From: an uncultured Roseovarius sp.
GTDB lineage: Bacteria; Pseudomonadota; Alphaproteobacteria; Rhodobacterales; Rhodobacteraceae
Direction: 5' to 3'
Length of the DNA: 64,000 nucleotides
Assembly: GCA_947499555.1 (NCBI GenBank)
Contig: CANMOU010000003.1
Location: forward strand, 384,979-448,978
Part shown: positions 18,094-26,568 of the stretch, piece by piece
How positions within the stretch are numbered: position 1 is the stretch's first letter
How the letters are laid out: every line of letters begins with the position of its first letter
Position numbers and translations under genes: made by a program
The notes under the pieces: generated by a model
Databases searched by the model: none
The model's input: only the letters and a program-made list of their open reading frames with translations
Told to the model about the DNA's origin: nothing

Positions 18094-18735
18094 ATGGGCT
18101 ATGTTGCTTCGATTACTGCGCGGACGAAAACCAACCGCAAGTTTCTGACCGGGATTTGCGGGGAGGCCAATGTGCGCACACCGTTGGGTGGGCGTCGGAT
18201 TGAGATGCTGAACCCCGGCGATATGGTTGTGACACGCAATAACGGATTGCAGCCCGTGCGCATGATCTGGAGCTGGACTGTGACTGCGGAAGATATGCGC
18301 GCCCATCCCGAGCTTGCCCCGATCCGTCTTAAAACCCGGGCCATCGGTCCGATGATGCCGGCCCGCGATCTGCGAATTGCCAGTGGTCACCGGGTTCTGA
18401 TCCCTGGCTACCGCATTGCCGGATCCGAGGATCATCAGGGGTGCCTGATGCGCGTGGACGGTGTTGCCCATAATAGCGACAAAGCCTTCTCTGACCGCAC
18501 GGCAGAGGAAGTGACCTATTACAATGTCGTCTTTGACCAGCATGAGGTCATCACGGCAGAAGGTCTTCCGGTGGAATCCTTCCTGCCGTCGCCCAAGGCG
18601 CTCAACCTTCTGGATGTCACAGCACAGCAGGCACTGAAAGAACTCTTCCCGGTTCTCAGCAGCCGACGTTGCGCCTATCCCGGCCTGTCGGTGCCCGTGG
18701 CGCGCGCGAGTGCGTATCTGGCGCAGACAGTGTAG
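18094..18735 (+). CDS. Hint-domain protein (Rhodobacterales type)
   Basis: The ribosome site AGGGGAG precedes the ATG. Residues about 28-155 form a Hint module: CGEANVRTPLGGRRIEML with the potential nucleophile Cys, PGDMVVTRNNGLQPVRMI, RIASGHRVLIPG with the conserved His, and a late YYNVVFDQHEVITAEGLPVES. The Hint fold is shared with inteins and hedgehog autoprocessing domains. Stand-alone Hint_2 proteins are frequent in roseobacters, where their role is unclear. This copy is 213 residues, has no signal peptide and no RTX repeats, and is monocistronic. Confidence 0.85.
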   Translation: MGYVASITARTKTNRKFLTGICGEANVRTPLGGRRIEMLNPGDMVVTRNNGLQPVRMIWSWTVTAEDMRAHPELAPIRLKTRAIGPMMPARDLRIASGHRVLIPGYRIAGSEDHQGCLMRVDGVAHNSDKAFSDRTAEEVTYYNVVFDQHEVITAEGLPVESFLPSPKALNLLDVTAQQALKELFPVLSSRRCAYPGLSVPVARASAYLAQTV

Positions 18736-18787
18736 CAGATCGGCCTTGTTCGCGTCTGAATGAATTGAGGGTCCGTTTTACGGGGCC

Positions 18788-18825
18788 AAGCTGCCGTTTT
18801 CGACCAGTACTGCAATGGCTGCTTT
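18788..18825. repeat. Palindromic repeat, left copy flanking the cyclase gene
   Basis: The element is AAGCTGCCGTT, 15 other bases, then AATGGCTGCTTT. The ends can pair as AAGCTGCC with GGCTGCTT (one mismatch). The same arrangement with the same 15-base spacing occurs at 20906-20943, on the other side of the cyclase-TPR gene and in the same orientation. Confidence 0.75.
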
Positions 18826-18912
18826 CACTAACAAGATGCGTCGCGACAACTCACATCTGTATTAGATTCATTTTTTTGACTAACTTGGCTATTGAGCTAG
18901 GGAGGTTAGGCA

Positions 18913-20793
18913 TTGGAACGACGCCTTGCCGCGATACTTGCTGCAGACGTGGTGGGCTACAGCCGTCTCATTCGGGAAGATGAATCAGGCACACTGGCGT
19001 CCATTAAGGCACATCGCGAAGATCTGATAGAACCTATCGTTTCAGCCCGAAAAGGGCGCATCGTCAAATTGATGGGCGATGGTCTTCTTATCGAATTTGC
19101 CAGCGCCGTTGAAGCGGTGCAATGCGCGATAGAGTTTCAACACTACATCGGATTGAAAAACAAGGACGTCCCGGACAAGGACCAGATACACTACCGAATT
19201 GGGATCAACGTCGGTGACATCGTTGTGGAAAACGATGACATTTACGGGGATGGAGTAAACGTCGCGTCGCGCCTGGAAGGTTTGGCGGCGCCCAACGGCA
19301 TCTACATGGCGGCCAGCGTATATGATCAGGTAAAGGACAAGCTCGACCTCAATATCGAAGACCTTGGACTGCATGAGGTCAAGAACATCGAAGAACATAT
19401 ACGTGTTTTCAACCTGTTGCTCGATGACAGAGCAACAGCTCTCGTTACCACTGTGACCCGACCCGTGGCGTCAGCGCGTCGCTCATCGTTGGTCGCTGTT
19501 GTAGTCGCAGTAGCAGTCGCGGTCGGGGGGTTGGTCTTGTGGCAAACGTGGAATGCTTCAATCCAATCATCCGATACAGCCGATCTCACCGCCATACCGC
19601 CAGCTGGCAAACCGTCTATCGCAGTACTGGCGTTCGACAATTTGAGCAGCGACCCGGAACATGATTACCTCAGCGACAGCTTCAGCGAAAACATCATCAC
19701 TGCACTCTCCCGATTTGTCGACTTTTTCGTAATCTCACGCAATTCGACGTTTACCTACAAGGACCAACCGGTAAAGGTCCAACAAGTGGCTGAGGAACTG
19801 GGTGTTCGCTACGTTGTCGAGGGTAGTGTCCAAATTTTAGGGGACAAGTTGCGGGTCACAGTGCAATTAATAGACGCAACAAATGGCAAGCATCTTTGGG
19901 CAGAAAACTACGACCGCAGCCTTGAAGATATATTTGCTGTCCAAGACGAAGTCACGCGAACGATCGCTCTGACCCTCAACGAAAATATCGATCTGGCAGA
20001 GTATGACCGATTAGAACATCAACCCACTGACAACTTGAATGCATACGAGCTTTTTAAGCGCGCGCAGGAACAGGCTTTCACATTCACGAAAGAAGGCAAC
20101 ATTATTGCGATGGAGCTGAGCGAGAAGGCGATCGAGCTCGACCCTAATTTTGCCAGCGCTTACATTGAACTCGCTTGGGCCCATAACTTCGGCTACCGCT
20201 GGGGATGGACTAAAATTACGTCGCGAGAAGAGTCTTTGGCCCTGGCCTTTGAGATGGCTCGAAAAGCAATAGAATTGGAGCCATTCAACTTCAAAGCCCA
20301 TCAGATTTTGGCAAGTAATACTGTACAAAGTGGCGATCTTGAGAAGGCTGCATTAATTTATGAGAAGGCGATCTCATTAAACCCCAACTCCGCTCAAGTG
20401 CTCGCGGACTCTATTGACCCTCTGATTTATGGTGGACGGGCAGATGAAGCAGTCGAACGGATGCAGACTGCAATACGCCTCAATCCACATCACCCGGATT
20501 GGTATCTGTGGAACCTGGGTTGGGCCCAGTATTTTGCGGAAGACTACGAAGGAGCACTTGCTTCGATCGAGAAGATGAACAGTGTCCCAGATCGTCTCAG
20601 ACGTACACTTGCTCCAATTTTGCTTCGGTTAGGGCGGGAAGACGAGGCGCGTACCGTGATCCGCGAGTTTCTAAAAGACAATCCCGATTACGATATTGAA
20701 GAAGCGAAAGCTGCACCGTTTACAGACAAAGGATTCCACAACCGATGGCTGGAAGATTTGCGAACTTTGGGAGTTCCGGAAAGCGCGCCATAA
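18913..20793 (+). CDS. Class III adenylate/guanylate cyclase with TolB-like and TPR regions
   Basis: A TTG start follows a strong GGGAGG site. Residues 5-170 are a class III cyclase domain. Asp12 in LAADVVGYSR and Asp56 in MGDGLLIEF are the predicted metal ligands, and YGDGVNVASRLEG holds the Asn/Arg transition-state pair. One helix at about 192-211 anchors it, then a TolB-like domain (KPSIAVLAFDNLSSDPEHDY) and TPR repeats fill residues 370-620. Family members make cAMP, and the C-terminal part probably senses a partner. Codon use is visibly more AT-rich than its neighbours, and it is flanked by identical repeats, which suggests acquisition. Confidence 0.92.
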   Translation: MERRLAAILAADVVGYSRLIREDESGTLASIKAHREDLIEPIVSARKGRIVKLMGDGLLIEFASAVEAVQCAIEFQHYIGLKNKDVPDKDQIHYRIGINVGDIVVENDDIYGDGVNVASRLEGLAAPNGIYMAASVYDQVKDKLDLNIEDLGLHEVKNIEEHIRVFNLLLDDRATALVTTVTRPVASARRSSLVAVVVAVAVAVGGLVLWQTWNASIQSSDTADLTAIPPAGKPSIAVLAFDNLSSDPEHDYLSDSFSENIITALSRFVDFFVISRNSTFTYKDQPVKVQQVAEELGVRYVVEGSVQILGDKLRVTVQLIDATNGKHLWAENYDRSLEDIFAVQDEVTRTIALTLNENIDLAEYDRLEHQPTDNLNAYELFKRAQEQAFTFTKEGNIIAMELSEKAIELDPNFASAYIELAWAHNFGYRWGWTKITSREESLALAFEMARKAIELEPFNFKAHQILASNTVQSGDLEKAALIYEKAISLNPNSAQVLADSIDPLIYGGRADEAVERMQTAIRLNPHHPDWYLWNLGWAQYFAEDYEGALASIEKMNSVPDRLRRTLAPILLRLGREDEARTVIREFLKDNPDYDIEEAKAAPFTDKGFHNRWLEDLRTLGVPESAP

Positions 20794-20905
20794 TGGTTCG
20801 GGACGTTTTTTGTGCAGCGGATAGCGAAGGCTTGAACAGACATTGATGGCTTCGCCACGAGATCAATTTTGGGCTCACACCGGCCATTGGCAGGTACGCG
20901 GACCA

Positions 20906-20943
20906 AAGCTGCCGTTCGTTGCGCAAGCTTTAATGGCAGCTTT
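20906..20943. repeat. Palindromic repeat, right copy flanking the cyclase gene
   Basis: The element is AAGCTGCCGTT, 15 bases, AATGGCAGCTTT. With one more base on the left the ends AAAGCTGCC and GGCAGCTTT form a perfect 9-bp stem. It matches the left copy at 22 of 23 conserved positions. The remaining sequence from 20794 to 20998 shows no gene. Confidence 0.75.
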
Positions 20944-20998
20944 GTGCCAAAACCGGCCTCCAGGTGCCTAATAGTGCGCCACGACTTGGAACCTCAAA

Positions 20999-21808
20999 TC
21001 AGGACAGAACATGCCTTGATGCTCTTGAAGGCAGCTGGTCTTGTTGTTCACCCAAGAAAGCGCGAACTGTTGGATCAATGTTGCGGCTTTGGCTCGAAAA
21101 GGCTCCGCAAGCTTGCAAAGCTTCTCGCAAACTTACCCTGCTTTCTATCCGTTTCCAGATGGCGCGTGACGCATAGGGGCTGACATGTGGACGCCATGCG
21201 ACACCGATTGTCATACCACGCAGGAACTTGACCTGCTGGCGGTGGGATGGTGTCAAGATAGTTTCAACGATGCTGCCGTCACGCACCATTTCGTGTTCGA
21301 CCACAAAAACGCGATTTCCGCGTTGCGATACCATTCCTTCGTATCGAGATTTCTGATTGACACTGCCATCCTCCGCCACCACGCGCTCAACCGAGCGCGA
21401 CATAACATAACCATCCTTTTCATATAGCCAGATGAGACTACGCAGGATCATTCCGTCCCAGGTGGGTGTTTGGAAATGCGAATGGTAAAATCCCAAATAT
21501 CGGCGGAGTGTTTCGGTCTGGTCCCGAAACGGGCCGGTCATCAGGTCAACAGGGCCGCTGGCTGTGCGTTTCTGGCTGAAGATGTGCCGGCGGGTAAACT
21601 CTTCATGACTCGAAAATAAATCCGCCTCAGTCAGATCGAAATGCCGCGCGATCCGGCGCAAATTATGAGCTGAGGGCATGCCGCCCCCATTCAGATATCT
21701 GTTGAACTGTTGACGGTTGATCCCGATTTCGCGGCACACTTGGGCGATTGAACCATATTCGGCACAGACGCTGCGTAAGTTTTCTGCAAAACTTTCCATT
21801 CGGCCCAT
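20999..21808 (-). CDS. Helix-turn-helix transcriptional regulator (XRE-like), 269 aa
   Basis: Residues about 15-50 read as a Cro/C1-type HTH: GSIAQVCREIGINRQQFNRY followed by GGGMPSAHNLRRIARHF. The remaining 200 residues match no ligand domain I recognise. They are mixed alpha/beta with several aromatic residues and may sense a small molecule. ATG at 21808 and ATG at 21799 are both possible starts, and neither has a strong ribosome site. It diverges from a solute-binding protein gene across a gap with repeated GTAAG half-sites, so it probably regulates that unit and itself. Confidence 0.8.
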   Translation of the reverse strand: MGRMESFAENLRSVCAEYGSIAQVCREIGINRQQFNRYLNGGGMPSAHNLRRIARHFDLTEADLFSSHEEFTRRHIFSQKRTASGPVDLMTGPFRDQTETLRRYLGFYHSHFQTPTWDGMILRSLIWLYEKDGYVMSRSVERVVAEDGSVNQKSRYEGMVSQRGNRVFVVEHEMVRDGSIVETILTPSHRQQVKFLRGMTIGVAWRPHVSPYASRAIWKRIESRVSLREALQACGAFSSQSRNIDPTVRAFLGEQQDQLPSRASRHVLS

Positions 21809-21822
21809 TTCTGTACTCTATT

Positions 21823-21866
21823 GTAAGCAAACTCGCGTCGAAATGCTTACATATACATAAACTTAC
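21823..21866. promoter_or_regulatory. Candidate operator with GTAAGC/GCTTAC half-sites
   Basis: GTAAGC (21823-21828) and GCTTAC (21845-21850) form an inverted repeat with 16 bases between. A third CTTAC lies at 21862-21866, sixteen bases from the start of the second. The site is directly upstream of the HTH regulator start and about 80-125 bases before the solute-binding protein ATG, in an AT-rich patch suited to a divergent promoter. Regulator binding is inferred. Confidence 0.45.
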
Positions 21867-21947
21867 GAAGTTCATAGAATCAAGTTCAACTCTGATCCTG
21901 AAACAACACCACGATCAGTGTCGTGAGCGTTTTCGGGAGGATCAAAC

Positions 21948-23540
21948 ATGAACGCACAGGAACAACATGCCAGGTGGCTGATTGGCCAAGTCGAAAAAGG
22001 CCGCATGTCTCGCCGGGAATTTTTGGGTCGTAGCTCTGCGCTCGGGATTGCGCTGAGTGTGGGGACGGGCCTTTTTAACCAAGCAAATGCCGCGACACCC
22101 AACAAAGGCGGACATATGCGGCTGGCGATGGGTCACGGCGCTACTTCGGACACGAGAGATCCGGCGACTTTGACCAACGGTTTGCAGTGGGTGGTGGCCT
22201 ATGGCGTGGCCAACACTCTGACGGAGTTGGATGCACAGGGCAATCTAGTGGGATCGCTGGCCACAGAATGGAGCGCATCACCGGATGCCACGGTCTGGAC
22301 CTTCAAGTTGCGCGACGGCGTGGAGTTTCACAATGGCAAGACCATGACCGCCGAAGACGTCATTGCGTCGCTTAACTATCACCGTGGCGAAGATTCAAAA
22401 TCGGTCGGCAAACCGGTGATGGACGCGGTGACCGATATCAAGGCGGATGGCAACACAATCGTCGTCACTCTGTCAGCGGGGAATGCGGACTTCCCGTTCA
22501 ACTTTAACGAAGCGACGTTTGGGATCTACCCCGCCAAGGACAACAGCATTGATTGGCAAAGGGGTGGTTCGGGGGGCTACATCCTGAAAAATGAGCAGCC
22601 TGGACAGCGCTATGAATTTGAGCGCAATCCGAATTATTGGAAAGCTGGGGCCGCTCATGCAGACACGATTGATTTGCAGTCGATCACTGATCCTGCCGCG
22701 CGTCAAAATGCCTTGATCACGGGTGAGGTCGATTGCATCGACCGGGTAGAATTGAAGACCTTGGCGCTTATGTCGCGCAATCCGTATGTGATCATAGAAG
22801 AAGGTGCAGGGCCCTTGCACTACACCTTCCCGATGATGACGAAAATGGCGCCGTTCGATAACCTTGAGCTACGCAAAGCGTTGAAGTTTGCAATCAATCG
22901 GCAGGACATTGTCGACAAGATCCTGTTTGGACATGGCGTGGTTGGGAACGATCATCCAATCGGGCCGTCCTATCGCTATCACGCTGCGGATATCGAACAG
23001 CTCAGTTATGACCCAGACAAAGCCAAGCATCACATGGAAAAGTCAGGTCTCGGAAGTGTCGATATCAACCTGAGCGCATCAGATGCAGCCTATAGCGGCG
23101 CGTTGGATGCAGCCGTCCTGTTCCAATCCTCAGCCAAGTCGGCTGGGATCAACATCAATGTCGTGCGTGAGCCGAATGATGGGTATTGGTCCGATGTCTG
23201 GATGAAAAAACCCTGGAGCGCCAGTTACTGGGGCGGCTACTCGACCGAAGACACAATGCTGTCGACCGGCTTCGCGCCCGGGGCTGCGTGGAATGACACC
23301 CAGTGGGATCACCCGAAGTTCAACGAACTGCTGGTGGCGGCACGGGCCGAATTGGACGAAGGTCTGCGCGCCGAGATGTACCGCGACATCCAGATCATTC
23401 TGCGTGACGAGGGTGGTAACATCGTCCCGATGTTTGCAAACGAGGTGCATGCACGCAACGACAAGATCGCCCATGGCGACCTGTCCTGGGTGCGTGGATT
23501 TGACGGCCGCCGGATCATGGATCGTTGGTGGATGGTGTAA
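21948..23540 (+). CDS. ABC transporter solute-binding protein, peptide/opine family 5, Tat-exported
   Basis: A GGGAGG site precedes the ATG. The N-terminus has a twin-arginine motif SRREFLG (Arg22-Arg23) and a hydrophobic stretch ending QANA, so it is probably exported folded. The 530-residue body has the SBP_bac_5 features: LATEWSASPDATVWTFKLRDGVEFHNG split by the family's conserved Trp-x-Phe, and LRKALKFAINRQDIVD. No permease or ATPase gene is next to it, so it is an orphan that must use transporter parts elsewhere. The amidohydrolase downstream may act on its ligand. Confidence 0.92.
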   Translation: MNAQEQHARWLIGQVEKGRMSRREFLGRSSALGIALSVGTGLFNQANAATPNKGGHMRLAMGHGATSDTRDPATLTNGLQWVVAYGVANTLTELDAQGNLVGSLATEWSASPDATVWTFKLRDGVEFHNGKTMTAEDVIASLNYHRGEDSKSVGKPVMDAVTDIKADGNTIVVTLSAGNADFPFNFNEATFGIYPAKDNSIDWQRGGSGGYILKNEQPGQRYEFERNPNYWKAGAAHADTIDLQSITDPAARQNALITGEVDCIDRVELKTLALMSRNPYVIIEEGAGPLHYTFPMMTKMAPFDNLELRKALKFAINRQDIVDKILFGHGVVGNDHPIGPSYRYHAADIEQLSYDPDKAKHHMEKSGLGSVDINLSASDAAYSGALDAAVLFQSSAKSAGININVVREPNDGYWSDVWMKKPWSASYWGGYSTEDTMLSTGFAPGAAWNDTQWDHPKFNELLVAARAELDEGLRAEMYRDIQIILRDEGGNIVPMFANEVHARNDKIAHGDLSWVRGFDGRRIMDRWWMV

Positions 23541-23627
23541 CCGCCTCCCGGGTTACACTCTGGCCTTCCGCGTCTTGCCAGATGCGGAAGGTTCTTATCT
23601 GAAAAGACGTTGAAGGGAGAGTACCGC

Positions 23628-25331
23628 ATGAGCCGTGGGCAAATACTCTATTCCAATGGAACCATCTTGACGATGGATGACGACGCGCCAAGGGCAGAAG
23701 CGGTTTTAACGCAGAATGATCGCATATTGGCTGCTGGTTCAGAAGCTGACGTGAGATCTCAGGCAATCGGGGACCTGACTGAGTTCGACCTGCGAGGCCG
23801 GACCATGATGCCGGCCTTTATTGACCCCCATGGGCATTTTCCAGATCCGGGTTTCATCAGGCTATTCCGCGTCGATCTTGCTGCACCACCACGCGGAGAT
23901 TGCGCCGATATCGCAACCGCCTTGCAAAGGCTTAAAGTCAAGGCTGCGCAAACGCCCAAGGGCGCGTGGGTGATGGGTGTGCTGTTCGACAACACGGCTG
24001 TGGCTGAAAGGCGCATGCCAACCCGAGCAGAATTGGACAGCGTTTCGACCGACCATCCAGTCTGGGTGTTGCACGCATCTGGACATAATGGGTCTGCCAA
24101 TTCCTACACGCTGCAACAACAAGGTATCCATCGCGATACGCCTGATCCGGTCGGAGGCCGGTATGGGCGCGACGATGAGACCGGCGAATTGACCGGCCTG
24201 ATCGAAGGGATTTCGGCGATGGGTGCAATGGGAGACACTGATTTCCTAATTGACCGCGAGCGGTTCTGGCAAGGGTTTGCAGCCTGCCGTGAGGAATATC
24301 TGGCACATGGTGTGACCTATGCGCAGAACGCTTGGGCGTCCATGGACATGCTGGCGCATTTTGCCAGTCTTCAACCCGGCGACGATCCTGGCATCGACCT
24401 TTTGTTGCTGCCCATCGGCGAGCTTGAACCCGCGCTTACATGCGGGCCTAACCCCATCGACTGGCCTGAAACACCGTATTTCAGACTTGGTCCGCGCAAA
24501 CTATTCACGGATGGCGCTTTCCAGCTACAGACTGCGTTTTTGAGTGCGCCCTATCACAATCCTTCCAACCCTGACGCCCCATGTGGAATGGCCTATGTGG
24601 AGCCTTCTGAGCATGTGAGAGACGTTCGAAAACTACATGACTTGGGTTTTCAAATTCACTGCCATTGCAACGGAGATGCAGGCACGGACATGTTTCTGGA
24701 CGCGGTCGAATCCGCGTTGGAAACATCACCGCGCGACGATCATCGGCATACGGTCATTCATGGCCAGGTGCTGCGCGATGATCAATTGGAACGCATGGTC
24801 AAACTTGGCGTTACGGTCAGCTTTTTTTCGGCCCATATCCATTTTTGGGGGGACCGGCATCACGACACGTTTCTGGGGGCCGAGCGCGCAACACGCATTT
24901 CACCAGCGGCATCGGCTGAGCGTCTGGGTATACGATACACCATCCACAACGACGCCTCGGTCACGCCAACGCGGCCATTGCACCTGGCACATTGCGCGGT
25001 AAATCGGCTGACGGCATCCGGGCGGTTGCTGGGAGAGGAAGAGAAGATCTCGGCCTATTCCGCTCTCAAAGCACAAACAATCGATGCAGCATGGCAAGTG
25101 TTTCAGGAAAGCGAACGCGGTTCTATCGAAGCCGGTAAATTAGCCGATTTTGTCGTGCTGTCAGGCAATCCATTGGAAAGCCCTGCGGAGATACAGGACC
25201 ACAAAGTGCTGTGCACGATCCGTCGTGGCCAATGTGTGTTTCAGGCGTCTGACAGCCAGGTGCCGTCTGGTGAACCCTTTCCAGACGGCCTCGACCAAAA
25301 TCGCATAAGTGCAGGCATTGCAGAAAACTGA
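23628..25331 (+). CDS. YtcJ-like metal-dependent amidohydrolase
   Basis: The ATG at 23628 has the site AAGGGAGAG. A TTG 18 bases upstream overlaps that site and is unlikely. The 567-residue protein has the amidohydrolase metal motif FIDPHGHFPD (HxH type), HCHCNGDAGTD, HTVIHGQVLRDDQ and the C-terminal GSIEAGKLADFVVLSGNPL typical of the YtcJ/NfdA branch. Members hydrolyse N-acyl or amide bonds using one or two divalent metals. It follows the solute-binding protein by 87 bases and probably forms an uptake-and-hydrolysis unit with it. The substrate is unknown. Confidence 0.9.
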   Translation: MSRGQILYSNGTILTMDDDAPRAEAVLTQNDRILAAGSEADVRSQAIGDLTEFDLRGRTMMPAFIDPHGHFPDPGFIRLFRVDLAAPPRGDCADIATALQRLKVKAAQTPKGAWVMGVLFDNTAVAERRMPTRAELDSVSTDHPVWVLHASGHNGSANSYTLQQQGIHRDTPDPVGGRYGRDDETGELTGLIEGISAMGAMGDTDFLIDRERFWQGFAACREEYLAHGVTYAQNAWASMDMLAHFASLQPGDDPGIDLLLLPIGELEPALTCGPNPIDWPETPYFRLGPRKLFTDGAFQLQTAFLSAPYHNPSNPDAPCGMAYVEPSEHVRDVRKLHDLGFQIHCHCNGDAGTDMFLDAVESALETSPRDDHRHTVIHGQVLRDDQLERMVKLGVTVSFFSAHIHFWGDRHHDTFLGAERATRISPAASAERLGIRYTIHNDASVTPTRPLHLAHCAVNRLTASGRLLGEEEKISAYSALKAQTIDAAWQVFQESERGSIEAGKLADFVVLSGNPLESPAEIQDHKVLCTIRRGQCVFQASDSQVPSGEPFPDGLDQNRISAGIAEN

Positions 25332-25448
25332 CACTCAATTAAGTACATCGGCGTCTACAATTCGTTTGCGCGGATCATGCGGTTGCACAATACAAGCCGA
25401 CGGCAGCCAAACGCCATTTGCGGACGTCTGCTAAGACTGCAACATCCC

Positions 25449-25470
25449 GTACGCTGGGCTCAAAGCGTAC
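25449..25470 (-). terminator. Hairpin just after the BMP-protein stop
   Basis: GTACGCT (25449-25455) pairs perfectly with AGCGTAC (25464-25470) around an 8-base loop. It starts at the base following the stop codon of the minus-strand gene. No T run follows, so it may be a weak or Rho-assisted terminator. Confidence 0.35.
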
Positions 25471-26541
25471 TTACTTCGGGATCTCCGCCGTTATCCCTTC
25501 AACATAGAAATCCATGCCGAGCAACGTGCCGTCATCGGCCACTTCGCCGTCGGCCAGCCATGCTGTGCCGTCCTGCTTGTTCAGCGGGCCAGTGAAGGGA
25601 TGATACTCTCCTGCCGCAATCAGACGCTTCATTTCAAGCGCTTCGGTTTTGACATCCGCCGGCACCGCGTCTGAAATCTCGCCGATCTCGACCATGCCCG
25701 GCGCAATGCCGTCCCAGGTCTCGGTGCTTTCCCATGTGCCATCCATCACCGCTTGCGTGCGCGCGATATAGTAAGGCGCCCAATTGTCGATGATCGAACT
25801 CACACGCGGCAGGGGCGCGTATTCCGCCATGTCTGAGGCCTGACCAAAGGAAATCACCCCGGCCTTTTCCGCCGCCGCCTGCGGCGCGGTGGAGTCCGTG
25901 TGCTGCAAGATCACATCCGCGCCCTGATCAATCAGAGCCGTGGCCGCATCGGCCTCTTTCGGGGGATCGAACCACGTATAGACCCAGATGATCTTGAACT
26001 CGACATCGGGGTTGACCGCCTTGGCGTGGATATAGGCCGCGTTGATGCCGCGGATGACCTCGGGGATCGGGAAGGAGGCGATATAGCCGATCACGTTCGA
26101 CTTTGTCATCTTGCCCGCAATGTGGCCCTGAATCGCCCGGCCTTCATAAAAGCGCGCGGAGTAGACCGAGACATTGTCGGCCGTCTTGAACCCTGTGGCG
26201 TGCTCAAATTTCACATCTGGGAATTTTGAGGCCACATTGATCGTCGCATCCATGTAGCCAAAAGACGTGGTAAAGATCAGATCCGCGCCTTGCAGAGCCA
26301 TCTGCGTGATCGCCCGCTCGGCATCGGCACCCTCTGGCACGCTCTCCTGAAACACGGTTTCGACCTTGTCACCGAAATGCTCTTCCACGGCCAGACGGCC
26401 CTGATCATGCTCATAGGTCCAGCCGCCATCGCCGACGGGACCGACATAGATAAAGCCAACCTTGGTCTTGTCTTCGGCCAGAGCGGTGCCAGCCAGCCCA
26501 AGCGCCACCACGGCGCTGGCAAGGAAACGGGTTAAGGACAT
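25471..26541 (-). CDS. BMP-family ABC transporter solute-binding protein
   Basis: A Sec signal peptide (residues 1-22, ending ALA) leads a 356-residue protein of the Bmp/PnrA/Med family: KVGFIYVGPVGDGGWTY, GADLIFTTSFGYMDATINVA, and FPDVKFEHATG. Characterised members bind purine nucleosides, and roseobacter versions are annotated for nucleosides or related compounds. It is the last gene of a four-gene importer operon, 27 bases after the second permease. It is normally the most highly expressed component, so a separate internal promoter in that gap is possible. Confidence 0.92.
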   Translation of the reverse strand: MSLTRFLASAVVALGLAGTALAEDKTKVGFIYVGPVGDGGWTYEHDQGRLAVEEHFGDKVETVFQESVPEGADAERAITQMALQGADLIFTTSFGYMDATINVASKFPDVKFEHATGFKTADNVSVYSARFYEGRAIQGHIAGKMTKSNVIGYIASFPIPEVIRGINAAYIHAKAVNPDVEFKIIWVYTWFDPPKEADAATALIDQGADVILQHTDSTAPQAAAEKAGVISFGQASDMAEYAPLPRVSSIIDNWAPYYIARTQAVMDGTWESTETWDGIAPGMVEIGEISDAVPADVKTEALEMKRLIAAGEYHPFTGPLNKQDGTAWLADGEVADDGTLLGMDFYVEGITAEIPK

Positions 26542-26568
26542 GCAGATACTCCCTGTTTTGTTTGGCCC

